Under the pieces are notes generated by a model. The model saw nothing but the letters and a program-made list of their open reading frames with translations, was not told where the DNA came from and did not search any database. Positions 37,761-47,661 of a stretch of DNA of 64,000 nucleotides are shown piece by piece. Positions within the stretch are counted from its first letter, which is position 1; every line of letters starts with the position of its first letter. Source of the DNA: Saprospiraceae bacterium (GTDB taxonomy: Bacteria; Bacteroidota; Bacteroidia; Chitinophagales; Saprospiraceae). The position numbers and the translations under genes are program-made. The stretch covers positions 172,275-236,274 of the forward strand of contig JAEUUP010000089.1 in the NCBI GenBank assembly GCA_016787525.1, given 5' to 3'.

Positions 37761-40673
37761 TTATTCTATTACCAATTCCTTTTCTATTTTGACACCGTCT
37801 TTCTCAATGTCGAGGGTGTACTTGCCTTTTTGGAGGTAGTATTTGCCGTCGTCGCCTTTTTTCAGTTCGATGTCCTTTTCTTCTTTGTCTTTTTTATTGC
37901 TGTTCAACCAGGTGGTGTACTGAGGGGTCTGTGCCGCATCCACAATCATTTCGATTTCTGGATAGGTCAGACCTTTCGACACTTTGAGGGTTGATTTCAA
38001 CAAGACTAAATCTTTTCCTGCGCGAATGGTGATGGTGGCGTTGCCACTGTTTTTGGCATAGCAGGGGATTTGAGCGGTGACGGGTTTCATGTCTTCCCAT
38101 TTGTTGCGCTGGATGCCCCAACCGCGATTCGTTTGTTTTTTCAAATCGAATACGACAAAGTCTTTCGCCAGAGTTTTGTCGTCGAGTTGCTGAACGTGTT
38201 GCACATCGGCAACAAACAATGAGCGTCCGTGCGTGCCAACCACGAGTTCGCGGTCGCGAGGATGCACGACCACATCGTGAATGGCGACGTGCGGCAAGCC
38301 GTTGCCCATGGTTTGGAATGTTTTGCCTTTGTCGAGTGAGACGTAGAGGTAGTGGTCAGTGCCGACGTAGAGGATGTTTGGATTTTTCGGGTCTTCTTTC
38401 ACGACATTGATAGGCTCGGCGGGCAAATCGGTGCCGATGCGCGTCCAAGTGTCGCCATAATTGGTCGAGACATAGAGATACGCATTGAAATCGTCCCAAC
38501 GGTAGCCATTGAGTGAGGCATAAACCGTGGCTTTGTCGTGGCTGCTGGCTTGTACACGGCTCACCCACAAGTCGTTGGGCAACCCCTCAGTAATTTTCTT
38601 CCAAGAGTTGCCACCGTCTTTTGAGATGTGAATGAAACCATCGTCACTACCGACATAGAGCAAACCAAATTTGAACGAAGACTCGCTGATGCTCGTCAAA
38701 GTCCCGTAAGGTACATTGCCTTTTTTGCCGCCTTTGGTCAAATCGTCGCTGATGCGTTCCCAATTATCACCTTTATCGAGCGAACGATAGAGCTTATTTG
38801 CGCCAAAATACAGCACATCTTGATTGTGTTGCGACAACAAAATAGGCGTTTGCCAATTGAATCGAAGCGGCTTATCTCCCAAATCGTGTTTGGGTGTGAT
38901 GAACTTGGGTCTGCCTGCGTTTTGTCGGGTCGTCGTGCGCGCATACACCCCGAATTGGAAACCCGTATAGACTGTGGCATTGTCGCGGGTGTCTATCATG
39001 GTTTGCATACCGTCACCGCCCATCAAACGGCGATATTCGTTGTGGCCTGAATCGTGCCAGTCCACATTGGGTTCTGTTTTTGAACTACCGAACCAAACGC
39101 CATTGTCTTGCAAACCGCCATAGACATTGTACGGCTCATTCATGTCCACATTGATGTGGTAGAATTGACCGACAGGCGGATTGTTACATTTGAACCATGT
39201 TTTGCCGTCGTCGTAAGTGATATTGATACCGCCATCGTTGCCATTGATGAGGTGTCCTTTGCGGTTGGGATTGACCCAAAGAGCATGGTGGTCGGCGTGA
39301 ACGTTGTCTTTGTCGAGATTGCGCCAAGTTTTACCACCGTCGTTTGAGCCGATGGCATTGAAGCCCAGCACGTAGATTTTTTCGGGATAAGTTGGGTTCA
39401 CCCGAATCTGAGCGAAATAGTAACCATAAGTGAAAAACTGGTCTGGAATCGGGTTGTCGTGTGTGCGTTTCCACGTTTTACCGCCATCTTCGGAGTTGTA
39501 AACCTCTGCGCCAATCAATCCGAGGCGATTGGCAAAACCATCGTCGCCAGTGTCCACGTAGTCGTACAAAGTTTGAACAGTGATTTTGCCTGATTTGATT
39601 TGTTCGATGATGTCGTCAGCTTTATACTTTTCGGGATAACCATTTGCACGCAAGTAAGCAGCGACTTTCTTTTTAGGCAGAGCCAAAAATGCGTCTTTGC
39701 TCATGCCTTTGAGTTCTTCTTTTTTGAGTTCATCGCTGACAGGTTCGGCTGTTTTCTGTGGTTTCGAGCCTTGATTGTCAATGACGGCGTACACGAGCGT
39801 ATTGTTGCCTTTTTTTGCCAAAGCCAAACCAATACGTCCTGCATCTGCACCTGTTGGAAAACCTGCCCCAGCGGGGGTGACGAGTTTCCAACTGACACCG
39901 CCATCCGTTGATTTATAGATGCCTGAACTTTTGCCCGACTCTTCAAAATTCCAAGCGCGGCGTTCTTTCATCCACATGGCAGCGTACAATACTGAGGGGT
40001 TCGTTTCGTCCACCACAATATCAATCGCGCCTGTGTTGTCGTCCACAAAGAGGGTTTGTTGCCATGTTTTGCCACCATCTTTGGTCATATAGACACCCCG
40101 TTCTTTGTTGGGCGAATACAAATGCCCTAAAGCCGCTACCCACACGATGTCGGGATTGGTCGGATGCAACACGATGCGCCCGATGTGGTGTGTTTCTTCC
40201 AAACCGAGATGCTGCCAAGTCTTGCCATCGTCGGTTGACTTATAAACGCCTGCACCTGCATAACTCGAACGGCTCGAATTATTTTCGCCAGAGCCAAGCC
40301 AAATGATGTTTTTATTCCAGTTGACAGCCACATCGCCGATGGTCATAACGGCTTGATTGTCAAAGATGGGTGTCATATCTGCACCATTCGATTCTGTTTT
40401 CCACAAGCCACCCGATGCGTAACAGATGTAAAATACTGAGGGGTCCTTTGGATTCACGTCCACATCCACGACACGTCCGCTTTGTACCGTTGGCCCGATG
40501 TTTCGATAAGTTACCCCATTGAGCAACGAGTTGTCTGTCAATGCCTTACGCTTATCCAAAGCCATGATACGGTCTTTGCCAGAGGAAGCAGAAACAGAAT
40601 TGGGTTGCGTTTGATATTGAGCCAAAAGAGAAGATGCGCACAATGTAAACGCACAGATTTTTATGATTTTCAT
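37761..40673 (-). CDS. Secreted sortilin/VPS10- and BNR-repeat beta-propeller protein
   Basis: 970 residues with signal peptide MKIIKICAFTLCASSLLAQ. Many Asp-box repeats are visible (STDDGKTWQ, TKDGGKTWQ, STDGGVSWK, SEDGGKTWK, SNDGGKTWR, YDDGKTWF, SKDGGNSWK, STNYGDTWT), building two seven-to-ten-blade propellers as in the VPS10/sortilin and WD40/YVTN/BNR-like families. The last ~120 residues are a beta domain (ITIRAGKDLVLLKSTLKVSKG, KGKYTLDIEKDGVKIEK). Often annotated as glycosyl hydrolase, but no catalytic residues are certain. Four decamers lie inside: DPSVF, NPSVL, ITEGL, TPQYT. Confidence 0.88.
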   Translation of the reverse strand: MKIIKICAFTLCASSLLAQYQTQPNSVSASSGKDRIMALDKRKALTDNSLLNGVTYRNIGPTVQSGRVVDVDVNPKDPSVFYICYASGGLWKTESNGADMTPIFDNQAVMTIGDVAVNWNKNIIWLGSGENNSSRSSYAGAGVYKSTDDGKTWQHLGLEETHHIGRIVLHPTNPDIVWVAALGHLYSPNKERGVYMTKDGGKTWQQTLFVDDNTGAIDIVVDETNPSVLYAAMWMKERRAWNFEESGKSSGIYKSTDGGVSWKLVTPAGAGFPTGADAGRIGLALAKKGNNTLVYAVIDNQGSKPQKTAEPVSDELKKEELKGMSKDAFLALPKKKVAAYLRANGYPEKYKADDIIEQIKSGKITVQTLYDYVDTGDDGFANRLGLIGAEVYNSEDGGKTWKRTHDNPIPDQFFTYGYYFAQIRVNPTYPEKIYVLGFNAIGSNDGGKTWRNLDKDNVHADHHALWVNPNRKGHLINGNDGGINITYDDGKTWFKCNNPPVGQFYHINVDMNEPYNVYGGLQDNGVWFGSSKTEPNVDWHDSGHNEYRRLMGGDGMQTMIDTRDNATVYTGFQFGVYARTTTRQNAGRPKFITPKHDLGDKPLRFNWQTPILLSQHNQDVLYFGANKLYRSLDKGDNWERISDDLTKGGKKGNVPYGTLTSISESSFKFGLLYVGSDDGFIHISKDGGNSWKKITEGLPNDLWVSRVQASSHDKATVYASLNGYRWDDFNAYLYVSTNYGDTWTRIGTDLPAEPINVVKEDPKNPNILYVGTDHYLYVSLDKGKTFQTMGNGLPHVAIHDVVVHPRDRELVVGTHGRSLFVADVQHVQQLDDKTLAKDFVVFDLKKQTNRGWGIQRNKWEDMKPVTAQIPCYAKNSGNATITIRAGKDLVLLKSTLKVSKGLTYPEIEMIVDAAQTPQYTTWLNSNKKDKEEKDIELKKGDDGKYYLQKGKYTLDIEKDGVKIEKELVIE

Positions 40674-40855
40674 AAGTTGGTTGATATGATTGGTTGAAAA
40701 AAGACTTTTATACCGACGTAAATTTAGAGTTTTATAGCAAAACCCAAAAAGAAAAGTCTTTTTACTGAGGGGGGCAAAATCGAGGTTTATCCAAATTGGA
40801 TTTTGATTGTTTTTGAATTTAGGTTTGTCGTTGCTTATTTGAAGGTTGTCCGTTA

Positions 40856-40892
40856 AACAAAAATGGCGAAGTTGTTCACTTCGCCATTTTTA
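40856..40892. terminator. Intrinsic terminator of the DksA-like gene
   Basis: Stem AAAAATGGCGAAGT / ACTTCGCCATTTTT with a five-base loop, 20 bases beyond the stop of the DksA-like gene on the minus strand. Confidence 0.88.
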
Positions 40893-40910
40893 ATACCTTG
40901 AAAAATCATT

Positions 40911-41408
40911 TTATTCGTTGCCAAAAAACTCTTTTTGCAATTCAGCCGTCTCTTCAACAGGGTCAGTGCTGGGTGTGTCGTCCTCAACACGGCGCAATTT
41001 TGGATCAGCTGCAGCATGAGTTGCTGTATTTGGAACAGGGCGTGCATTTTTAGCTTCGACACTTTTAGTCGCATGAGGAACGAGTTTCAGACGTTCTTTG
41101 CTAATGAGCTGACCTGTCATACTGCAAATGCCGTAGGTTTTATTTTGAATACGAATAATAGCATTTTCGAGATTGCGAATAAACTGTTGCTGACGAGCCA
41201 GCATATTATTCAACATTTCCATTTCAGTATGGCTTGAACTTTCATCAGTCCAATCGCCACTTTGTTGATTGGCACTGTTTTCGTTGATTTCTAACATCTG
41301 TTCGCGCAGAAACTGAACTTCTTTGCGCGCAGCGGCGAGTTTCTCGTCAATAAGCACTTTGAATTCGTGCAATTCTTCATCCGAATATCTTACAGCAGGT
41401 ATAGCCAT
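40911..41408 (-). CDS. TraR/DksA-family protein lacking zinc-finger cysteines
   Basis: 165 residues. An N-terminal coiled coil (FKVLIDEKLAAARKEVQFLREQM, LNNMLARQQQFIRNLENAIIRIQN) is followed by the globular TraR/DksA part YGICSMTGQLISKERLKLVPHATKSVEA. In zinc-bearing DksA this segment has four Cys; here only one remains (GICSMT) and the second pair is replaced by His-Ala-Thr. This cysteine-poor form is common in Bacteroidota. It would bind RNA polymerase through the secondary channel and modulate transcription (family knowledge). The C-terminal ~45 residues are acidic and disordered. Confidence 0.88.
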   Translation of the reverse strand: MAIPAVRYSDEELHEFKVLIDEKLAAARKEVQFLREQMLEINENSANQQSGDWTDESSSHTEMEMLNNMLARQQQFIRNLENAIIRIQNKTYGICSMTGQLISKERLKLVPHATKSVEAKNARPVPNTATHAAADPKLRRVEDDTPSTDPVEETAELQKEFFGNE

Positions 41409-41849
41409 ATTTATTCTATTTTGAAAAGGTTAAAGAATTATTGTTTCAAATTAATGACGGTTGGGTAAAAACCGTGCCAAATAAAATAGCCTCAAATGTG
41501 TGCAAGTGAATAGAAGTATTGGTGAAAGTCTCAAGCAGTTTTGGATTGTGTAATTTTCAACTACGCTGTTTTTTTAACCTTCTAAAAAGCTAAACTTTTA
41601 AACTTATTTAATTCTCTCAATGCACTATATTTTTTTATTATTACAAAAATATAATTATTTCATGTTTGTGTCAAACCAATTCATTAAAAATGGCGTAAAT
41701 TACCCTTTTTGAATTATCATTTTGCAATAGCCGGAATTGCAAAATTTTATAATGGGCGCAAAATTACACTCTTTTCTGAAATTCAAGCCTTTGTACTTAA
41801 AAATTTATCTTAAATAAATCTTAAAACTAAAAAATCACCTTTCTCTCAT
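41409..41849. other. Intergenic region between divergent genes
   Basis: AT-rich region of about 440 bp. I see no gene, repeat or decamer in it. It should hold the promoters for the DksA-like gene and the aldehyde dehydrogenase. Confidence 0.45.
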
Positions 41850-41857
41850 TAATTTTG
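41850..41857 (+). promoter_or_regulatory. Promoter box (TAATTTTG) for the ALDH gene
   Basis: TAATTTTG fits TAnnTTTG, 33 bases before the ATG at 41891. No clear -33 TTTG. Confidence 0.5.
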
Positions 41858-41890
41858 TACCGTTTCATTATTCAATCATACCTATTACTC

Positions 41891-43438
41891 ATGTCAGTTC
41901 TAACCAAATCAGAATCGAAATCAATTGATTTTTTAAGAAAATTAGGCTTAAAACAAGTCAATCACGGCACCTCAACAGGCTTAAATACTGAGGGGGGACG
42001 TAAATCTATCAAAAGCCACTCCCCTGTTGATGGAGCGTTTATCGGTAGCGTTACAGTCACAAATCGTGAGCAATATGAAGCCGTCATTGTGAAAGCCAGC
42101 GAGGCGTTCAAAGTGTGGCGCAATGTTCCTGCACCCAAAAGAGGCGAAATTGTCCGTCAATACGGCGAAGAATTGCGTAAGCACAAAGACGCACTCGGTC
42201 GCCTCGTCAGCTACGAAATGGGTAAGAGCCTACAAGAAGGCTGGGGAGAAGTGCAAGAGATGATTGATATTTGCGATTTCGCTGTTGGTTTGAGCCGCCA
42301 ACTCTATGGCTTGACGATGCACTCGGAACGTGCTAGCCACCGCATGTACGAGCAATGGCATCCGCTGGGCATCGTGGGTATCATTTCAGCGTTCAATTTC
42401 CCTGTTGCTGTTTGGTCGTGGAATGCGGCTTTAGCTTGGGTTTGTGGCAATGTTACTGTTTGGAAGGCTTCCGAAAAAACGCCTCTTTGCAGTGTTGCTT
42501 GTCAGAATATTTTACAAAAAGTATTGAAAGCCAATGATATACCCGAAGGCGTTTCGTGCATCATCAACGGTGACTACAAGGTCGGCGAATATATGACCAA
42601 AGACGAGCGAGTCGCTTTGGTATCAGCGACAGGCTCTACACGCATGGGCAAAATTGTGAATGCCACTGTTGCTGCTCGCTTGGGCAAAACGATTTTGGAA
42701 TTGGGAGGCAACAACGCTATCATCATCACGCCATCGGCTGATTTGGAGGTGGTTGTTCCCGCTACTGTTTTTGGAGCAGTTGGTACAGCAGGACAACGCT
42801 GCACTTCGACACGTCGCTTAATCATCCATGAAAGCCTTTATGAAAACGTCAAAACACGTTTGGCAAAGGCTTATACGCAACTCAAAATCGGCAATCCATT
42901 GGATACGAACAACCATGTTGGACCACTTATTGACCATTTGGCCGTTGAAAACTATCTGTCTGCGATTGAAAAGGTGAAAGCGGCAGGTGGTAACTTCGTC
43001 GTAGAAGGCGGTGTTTTGGAAGGTTTTGAGTCGGGTTGCTATGTCAAACCGTGCATCGCAGAAGTACAAAACGAGTGGGACATCGTGCAACATGAAACTT
43101 TTGCACCCATTTTATATTTGATGAAATATGCGACTATTGACGAAGCCATTGCGCTACAAAATGGTGTACCTCAAGGCTTGAGTTCTGCCATTATGACCGA
43201 TAGTGTGCGCGAAGCTGAACAGTTTTTGAGTGTTGCAGGGTCAGATTGTGGCATCGCCAATGTCAATATTGGTACTTCAGGAGCTGAAATCGGTGGCGCA
43301 TTTGGTGGTGAAAAAGAAACTGGTGGTGGACGTGAATCGGGCAGCGATGCGTGGAAAGCCTATATGCGTCGTCAAACGAACACGATTAATTACGGTCGCC
43401 AATTGCCTTTGGCACAAGGGATAAAGTTTGACCTTTAG
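41891..43438 (+). CDS. ALDH7-type aldehyde dehydrogenase (aminoadipate-semialdehyde dehydrogenase-like)
   Basis: 515 residues from the ATG at 41891 ([10 protein letters not shown]); the first twelve codons of the longer frame overlap the promoter. NAD-dependent oxidation of an aldehyde to an acid. The active-site Glu lies in LELGGNNAI and the catalytic Cys in [13 protein letters not shown]; the substrate-binding C-terminus has [26 protein letters not shown], typical for the ALDH7/piperideine-6-carboxylate dehydrogenase branch, so a role in lysine degradation is likely. Single gene. One decamer is read as NTEGG. Confidence 0.92.
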   Translation: MSVLTKSESKSIDFLRKLGLKQVNHGTSTGLNTEGGRKSIKSHSPVDGAFIGSVTVTNREQYEAVIVKASEAFKVWRNVPAPKRGEIVRQYGEELRKHKDALGRLVSYEMGKSLQEGWGEVQEMIDICDFAVGLSRQLYGLTMHSERASHRMYEQWHPLGIVGIISAFNFPVAVWSWNAALAWVCGNVTVWKASEKTPLCSVACQNILQKVLKANDIPEGVSCIINGDYKVGEYMTKDERVALVSATGSTRMGKIVNATVAARLGKTILELGGNNAIIITPSADLEVVVPATVFGAVGTAGQRCTSTRRLIIHESLYENVKTRLAKAYTQLKIGNPLDTNNHVGPLIDHLAVENYLSAIEKVKAAGGNFVVEGGVLEGFESGCYVKPCIAEVQNEWDIVQHETFAPILYLMKYATIDEAIALQNGVPQGLSSAIMTDSVREAEQFLSVAGSDCGIANVNIGTSGAEIGGAFGGEKETGGGRESGSDAWKAYMRRQTNTINYGRQLPLAQGIKFDL

Positions 43439-43456
43439 TTAGAAAAAGGATGGAAG

Positions 43457-43489
43457 TCAAGTTAGGGAAATAGTTGAAATTTCCCTAAC
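43457..43489. terminator. Possible bidirectional terminator
   Basis: Stem GTTAGGGAAAT / ATTTCCCTAAC between convergent ALDH and dipeptidase genes; no T run, so weaker. Confidence 0.5.
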
Positions 43490-43510
43490 TGACAACTCCT
43501 GAAATTTATT

Positions 43511-44581
43511 TTAAGACCAATGTTTTTTCAAAAACCTTAAAAAATTACCGTGCATTATCCCTTCAATATCCCCCTCAGTATAACCACGTTTTTTCAACAA
43601 ATCGGGCATTTTTTGCAAATCTGCGATTGTTTCAAGGTCATAAGGACATTGTTCATTGCCAAAAGCACCATCCAAATCTGAGCCAATACCCACATGTAGG
43701 GCATTGCCTGCAATTTGACAAATATGGTCAATGTGATCAATCACTTTCTCCATATTACACTGCATACTGAGGGGTGTTGATGCGCCTCGCACCCAATTTG
43801 GCACAATCATCCAAGCATCGAAAGCTGCTCCTATGACTGCGTCGCGTTCAATCAAAGCCTTAATCTGCTCGTCAGAATACTGCCGATTGTGGTCAACAAG
43901 AGTTCTACAAAGATTATGACTTGCCCAAATTGCTCCATCAAAATGCGACATTGCCTGCCAAAAAGCATCGTCACACAAGTGCGTCGCATCTAAAATCATG
44001 CGGAGTGAAGCCATTTTTTTTAACAAATCCAGACCATTTTGCCCCATTTTGCCTGTGGCATCTGTGCCGTTGGCGTAGCGACCTGCGCCATAGTGGGCAG
44101 GACCGATGGCACGAAGACCATATTCATAAGCTTTTTCGACATAATCAATAGAAATCAAAGAATCAGCTCCTTCTAAACTCAAAATATAGCCAACGGGTTT
44201 GCGGTCGTTGGGTTCTCCGTTTTGCCACAATGCCAGATGTTGCGCCAAACCGACCCCCTCAGTAATTTGTACCATTTCTCCTTCTGCTTCCATCGCTTTG
44301 TACCAAGCCAATTGCCCTTGCGTTTGCGCCCAAGCCTGTTGTGGCGAATGCCAACCCGGCAATGGACTATCTGGTGCGACAAATCGGGCAATTTGAGTAG
44401 CGACGACAATACCAATATTGCCTTTTCGCAAGTCAGGCAAGCTCACGACAGCTCGCCCGCGGTCGGGTTTGTCGGTCATACCTTTTTCTCGTGCATTGAT
44501 GCTGTCAATAGGTTGTCGCAGGTCGCGATTCCATTCCAAAGCATTCATGCTGAGGTCGAGATGAGCATCGAAAATGAGCAT
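43511..44581 (-). CDS. Renal-dipeptidase-like (M19) membrane dipeptidase
   Basis: 356 residues from the ATG at 44581 (MLIFDAHLDLSM); 27 further open codons upstream overlap the gap to the preceding gene and are not conserved. Zinc-site residues are visible: DAHLDL (HxD), SLEGADSL, DATHLCD, ASHNLCR and GIGSDLDGAFG. No signal peptide, so cytoplasmic. It cleaves dipeptides, including those with a D-residue at the C-side. It is the third gene of the RidA - D-threonine aldolase-like - dipeptidase operon, consistent with D-amino-acid turnover. Three decamers are read as YTEGD, STPLS and ITEGV. Confidence 0.9.
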   Translation of the reverse strand: MLIFDAHLDLSMNALEWNRDLRQPIDSINAREKGMTDKPDRGRAVVSLPDLRKGNIGIVVATQIARFVAPDSPLPGWHSPQQAWAQTQGQLAWYKAMEAEGEMVQITEGVGLAQHLALWQNGEPNDRKPVGYILSLEGADSLISIDYVEKAYEYGLRAIGPAHYGAGRYANGTDATGKMGQNGLDLLKKMASLRMILDATHLCDDAFWQAMSHFDGAIWASHNLCRTLVDHNRQYSDEQIKALIERDAVIGAAFDAWMIVPNWVRGASTPLSMQCNMEKVIDHIDHICQIAGNALHVGIGSDLDGAFGNEQCPYDLETIADLQKMPDLLKKRGYTEGDIEGIMHGNFLRFLKKHWS

Positions 44582-44662
44582 TTTATGATGGTTTTGACTG
44601 TTAAAACGATTGAAAACACAGTTTTCTGAAATAATCAAAATTCCAGAACCCCCTCTAAGCAC

Positions 44663-45784
44663 TTAACAAGTTATTTTTCTATCTCTTGCAATTGTCAACC
44701 ATTCGCCGCTGACATGACCATTTTCGATTGTGAAAACCCGTTCAAAAAGAGCCACAGTCGGGCAAATATGATAAGGCAAACCGTATAAAACATCGCCCAC
44801 TTTGTAAGCATGTCCTTCGCCCGCTTCCAAAACCAAATGTTCTTCGCTCTGACTGAGGGGTACAAGTTCGGGTGCATTCAAAAAGAAAACACGATTGTTG
44901 ATACTGTTTTCAGAAGCAACAGATTTATGACCTAAATCAAGACAAATTTTAGTGGCATCGGGCAAAGAAATGACCCTCGTAACCAATAAAGCAGCATGTT
45001 GAAAAGGCTGCTCGGCACACAAATCGCCATAGCCTTTGTCCCAGTAAATGAATGTACCGGGGCTACATTCGACATTTTCGCGCTTAGAATGTACCGAAAA
45101 CGAAGGCGAACCGCCCGAAACAATGGTCAATTGATTGATTTTACCCCCCCTCAGTATTTCAGCTTCCACGGACTTCAATTTGTCAAAAGCGGCATCACAG
45201 TCCGCTTTTCGAACTGCCCAATCGAGGTTTCTCAGATGCCCATCGTAGCCATGTAAACCGACGACGTGAATACCTTTTAGCGTCGAACAAGCCTCAAAAA
45301 GAGCGATTGCCGATTCATCGGGCGCAATACCTGTGCGGTTTTGACCCAAATTGAGGTCAATAAAGACAGGAATATCGAGATTTGCGGCTTCAAAAGCAAC
45401 AGATTGAGCTTGTGCCGCCGCCACATTATCAATCAAGCAAGCATAACGTGTCGTCGGATATTTTTTTATCACTTCGATAAATCGGCTCAATTTGGGACCA
45501 ATCGGTTGATAAGCCAACAACACATCGGGCGCACCAACTATGCCCAACATTTCGGCTTCTGCAATCGTGGCACACTTAAACTTTGAAATACCCGCAGCCA
45601 ACATCAGTCGAGCCACATCAGGAGATTTATGTGTTTTGATATGCGGGCGCAAACGACTTGCATCGCCCACCATATTGATAGCTAAATCAATATTGTGTTG
45701 CACTCGTTCGGGATAGACGACCAGCGTAGGCGTGTCTAAATGATTGACGTTTTGTATTTTATAGTCGAATTTCGGAAGATTCAT
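44663..45784 (-). CDS. D-threonine aldolase / D-serine dehydratase-like PLP enzyme
   Basis: 373 residues. Alanine-racemase-like barrel with the PLP lysine in RPHIKTHKS (Lys50 or Lys53) and the C-terminal domain that carries the metal pair in GLPYHICPTVAL (His-x-Cys), as in the fold-type III D-threonine aldolases and D-serine dehydratases. It would cleave or dehydrate D-beta-hydroxy amino acids in the cytoplasm. It is 34 bp from the RidA gene and 81 bp from the dipeptidase gene, all in one direction. Two decamers are read as VPLSQ and EILRGG. Confidence 0.9.
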   Translation of the reverse strand: MNLPKFDYKIQNVNHLDTPTLVVYPERVQHNIDLAINMVGDASRLRPHIKTHKSPDVARLMLAAGISKFKCATIAEAEMLGIVGAPDVLLAYQPIGPKLSRFIEVIKKYPTTRYACLIDNVAAAQAQSVAFEAANLDIPVFIDLNLGQNRTGIAPDESAIALFEACSTLKGIHVVGLHGYDGHLRNLDWAVRKADCDAAFDKLKSVEAEILRGGKINQLTIVSGGSPSFSVHSKRENVECSPGTFIYWDKGYGDLCAEQPFQHAALLVTRVISLPDATKICLDLGHKSVASENSINNRVFFLNAPELVPLSQSEEHLVLEAGEGHAYKVGDVLYGLPYHICPTVALFERVFTIENGHVSGEWLTIARDRKITC

Positions 45785-45818
45785 ATTGCAAAGTTCAAAT
45801 GCACTAAATTGCTATTTT

Positions 45819-46283
45819 TTAATCAATTTCAAAAATACCTTCAATCTCGACAGCGACATTATTGGGTAGCGACCCCATACCAACGGCACTGCGCACACCC
45901 AAACCAAAATCCTCGCCCCACAAATCGCGGAACAATTCGCTACATCCATTGATGACGATGGGGTGTTTTTCATAATCAGGCGTGGCATTGACCATGCCTA
46001 AAATCTTGACCACCCGTTTGATTTTGTCCAAATCGCCCAGATGTTTTTTCAGTGACACGAGCATCGCCAGACCACATTGACGGGCAGCGATTTTACCCTG
46101 CTCTTCATTGAGTTCTTGTCCCAATTTACCTTTGATAAAGATGCCCTCAGTTTGGATAGAGACATGACCCGACACATAAACAAGGTTGCCAATGGTCAAA
46201 CAGCTTTTGTAAATACCTTTGGAGGCAGGAAGGGTGGGCAAAGTCAAGCCCATCGCAGCTAATTTTTCTTCGATTTTTGACAT
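45819..46283 (-). CDS. RidA/YjgF-family enamine/imine deaminase
   Basis: 154 residues, the longer RidA subgroup. Conserved positions: VYVSGHV, GLAMLVSLKKHLGDLDKIKRVVKI, the catalytic-type Arg in GVRSAVGMGSLP, and EIEGIFEID at the end. Family members hydrolyse reactive 2-aminoacrylate-type enamines released by PLP enzymes. Leading an operon with a D-threonine aldolase/D-serine dehydratase-like enzyme fits that task directly. No decamer inside, but a one-base-short near copy (GCCCTCAGT) is at 46143. Confidence 0.92.
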   Translation of the reverse strand: MSKIEEKLAAMGLTLPTLPASKGIYKSCLTIGNLVYVSGHVSIQTEGIFIKGKLGQELNEEQGKIAARQCGLAMLVSLKKHLGDLDKIKRVVKILGMVNATPDYEKHPIVINGCSELFRDLWGEDFGLGVRSAVGMGSLPNNVAVEIEGIFEID

Positions 46284-46472
46284 AAAAAAGTGATATGTAA
46301 ATGATGAAATAGCGAAATTACTGAGGGGGTGATTGTTTTTAAAGGCATATCTACAAAAAAATTGTGGATAATCGCGATTTTTAAAGCCAGTTTTTTTTAA
46401 GTCATACTTTTATGTTTTTATCTTTACAAAACATAACAAATTCTCTTTCCCCTGTAAGTAGATAGGAAGTCA

Positions 46473-46589
46473 ATGCCAAAGAATACAGATGCGTTCACAG
46501 ATGCTGACTTAATTCGCATGATTTGCGGTCAATCACACGACCGCGAGAAGGCACTACATTATATTTTTGTTCATTCGGGGGAAATATGA
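46473..46589 (+). pseudogene. 5' remnant of an ECF-type sigma factor gene
   Basis: 38 codons (MPKNTDAFTDADLIRMICGQ, then SHDREKALHYIFVHSG) that resemble the start of ECF RNA polymerase sigma factors of this group (DADLI...ALHYIF region 2.1). Homology stops after VHSG and the frame ends in TGA at 46587. The remaining ~150 residues expected for a sigma factor are absent. I judge it a truncated gene fused to other material. Confidence 0.55.
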
Positions 46590-47182
46590 TTAAAGAAGGA
46601 ATAGGTCAAGTTTATATTCCGCAAATGATTTTAAGTACAACCAGTCAAATACAAATCAATCAAGGTGTTCTTGGATTAGGAAGTGGTAGCCAAACTATTC
46701 TAAAAGGTGCTATTACCGTTGCCGCCAATGCTTTTTTGGGGTTTGATGCTTTCGCTTCATTAGCTTCTGGTACTTCTATTGTTGGACAAGGAAGCTGTTA
46801 TATTGTTGGGACAATTACCCTAGACAATACGATCACTTTTAATATTGCTAACATAGATCTTTGGGCTGGTACATTGACTTTAAACAAAGACATTACATTA
46901 TCCAAATTAAATATGGGCGGCGGTGTAATCAGTGGCAGCGGAAAATTAACTATAACGGGTGACTTCCATTTCCAAGGTGGCGAAATTCGGAATCAAACGA
47001 TAGCAAATGGTAATACTTATATTGAAGGAGCAAACAATAGCCTATACGATGGCACAATCAACAACGGTAGAGGTATCGCAAACGGTGGCGAATTGACACT
47101 TAATGGCTCTATTACCTATTCTTATGATAACCGTTTTTCGATTCAAGGTAATTTGCACAAACGTTTATATCGAAGTGCATAA
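46586..47182 (+). pseudogene. Fragment of a beta-helix surface protein running into a repeat array
   Basis: 198 codons from the ATG at 46586 (MIKEGIGQVYIPQMILSTTS), with a repetitive beta-helix pattern (LGLGSGSQTILKGAITVAAN, GTITLDNTITFNIANIDLWAG, GGVISGSGKLTITGDFHFQGG). No signal peptide and no sorting domain. The coding character ends at about 47150, where the frame enters the 21/22-bp palindrome array. It is likely an internal piece of a large T9SS-type adhesin, whose C-terminal end may be the fragment at 48016-48463 (inference). Confidence 0.55.
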
Positions 47183-47512
47183 ACGTTTATATCGAAGTGC
47201 ATAAACGTTTATACCGAAGTGCATAAACGTTTATTCATTTTGTACAAACGTTTATACCGAAGTGCATAAACGTTTATTCATTTTGTACAAACGTTTATAC
47301 CGAAGTGCATAAACGTTTATTCATTTTGTATAAATGTTTATACATTTTGCATAAACGTTTATACATTTTGCATAAATGTTTATACATTTTGCATAAACGT
47401 TTATACATTTTGCACAAACGTTTATACCGAAGTGCATAAACGTTTATACATTTTGCATAAACGTTTATACATTTTGCACAAACGTTTATATCGAAGTGTA
47501 TAAACGTTTATA
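47156..47512. repeat. Array of 17 palindromes [TA]AAACGTTTAT with 21/22-bp spacing
   Basis: The palindrome AAACGTTT (or AAATGTTT in two copies) recurs 17 times between 47158 and 47511 at intervals of 21 or 22 bp. The 9-10-bp linkers come in two main types, ACCGAAGTGC and ACATTTTGC (with a TCATTTTGT variant), in irregular order. The 21-bp period equals two helical turns, so all palindromes face the same side. The mix of 21- and 22-bp units breaks any reading frame. It resembles an array of binding sites or iterons; no replication gene is near. Confidence 0.93.
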
Positions 47513-47514
47513 CA

Positions 47515-47553
47515 AAGCGACAACGAGGTTTAGAATGGCGTTGTCGCTTTTTT
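47515..47553 (+). terminator. Intrinsic terminator after the palindrome array
   Basis: Stem AAAGCGACAACG / CGTTGTCGCTTTTTT around a 13-base loop. Confidence 0.85.
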
Positions 47554-47661
47554 ATACTGAAAATGGTTTGCCTAAAAATGGTTACATAAAAAAGTGAAAA
47601 ACAATCGCTTACATTTTTCACTTTTCGTTTTTCACTTTTCACTCAGTATATTACTTTACAG

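Noticed and set aside
37337..37792. 151-residue ORF across the tandem repeats
   Set aside because: The product only translates the 53- and 21-bp repeats (MPTAFFRQI, LLLIRSA repeated); no signal, no coding character outside the repeat.
46523..46585. Upstream start for the beta-helix fragment (MRSITRPREG)
   Set aside because: This stretch overlaps, in another frame, the better supported sigma-factor remnant.
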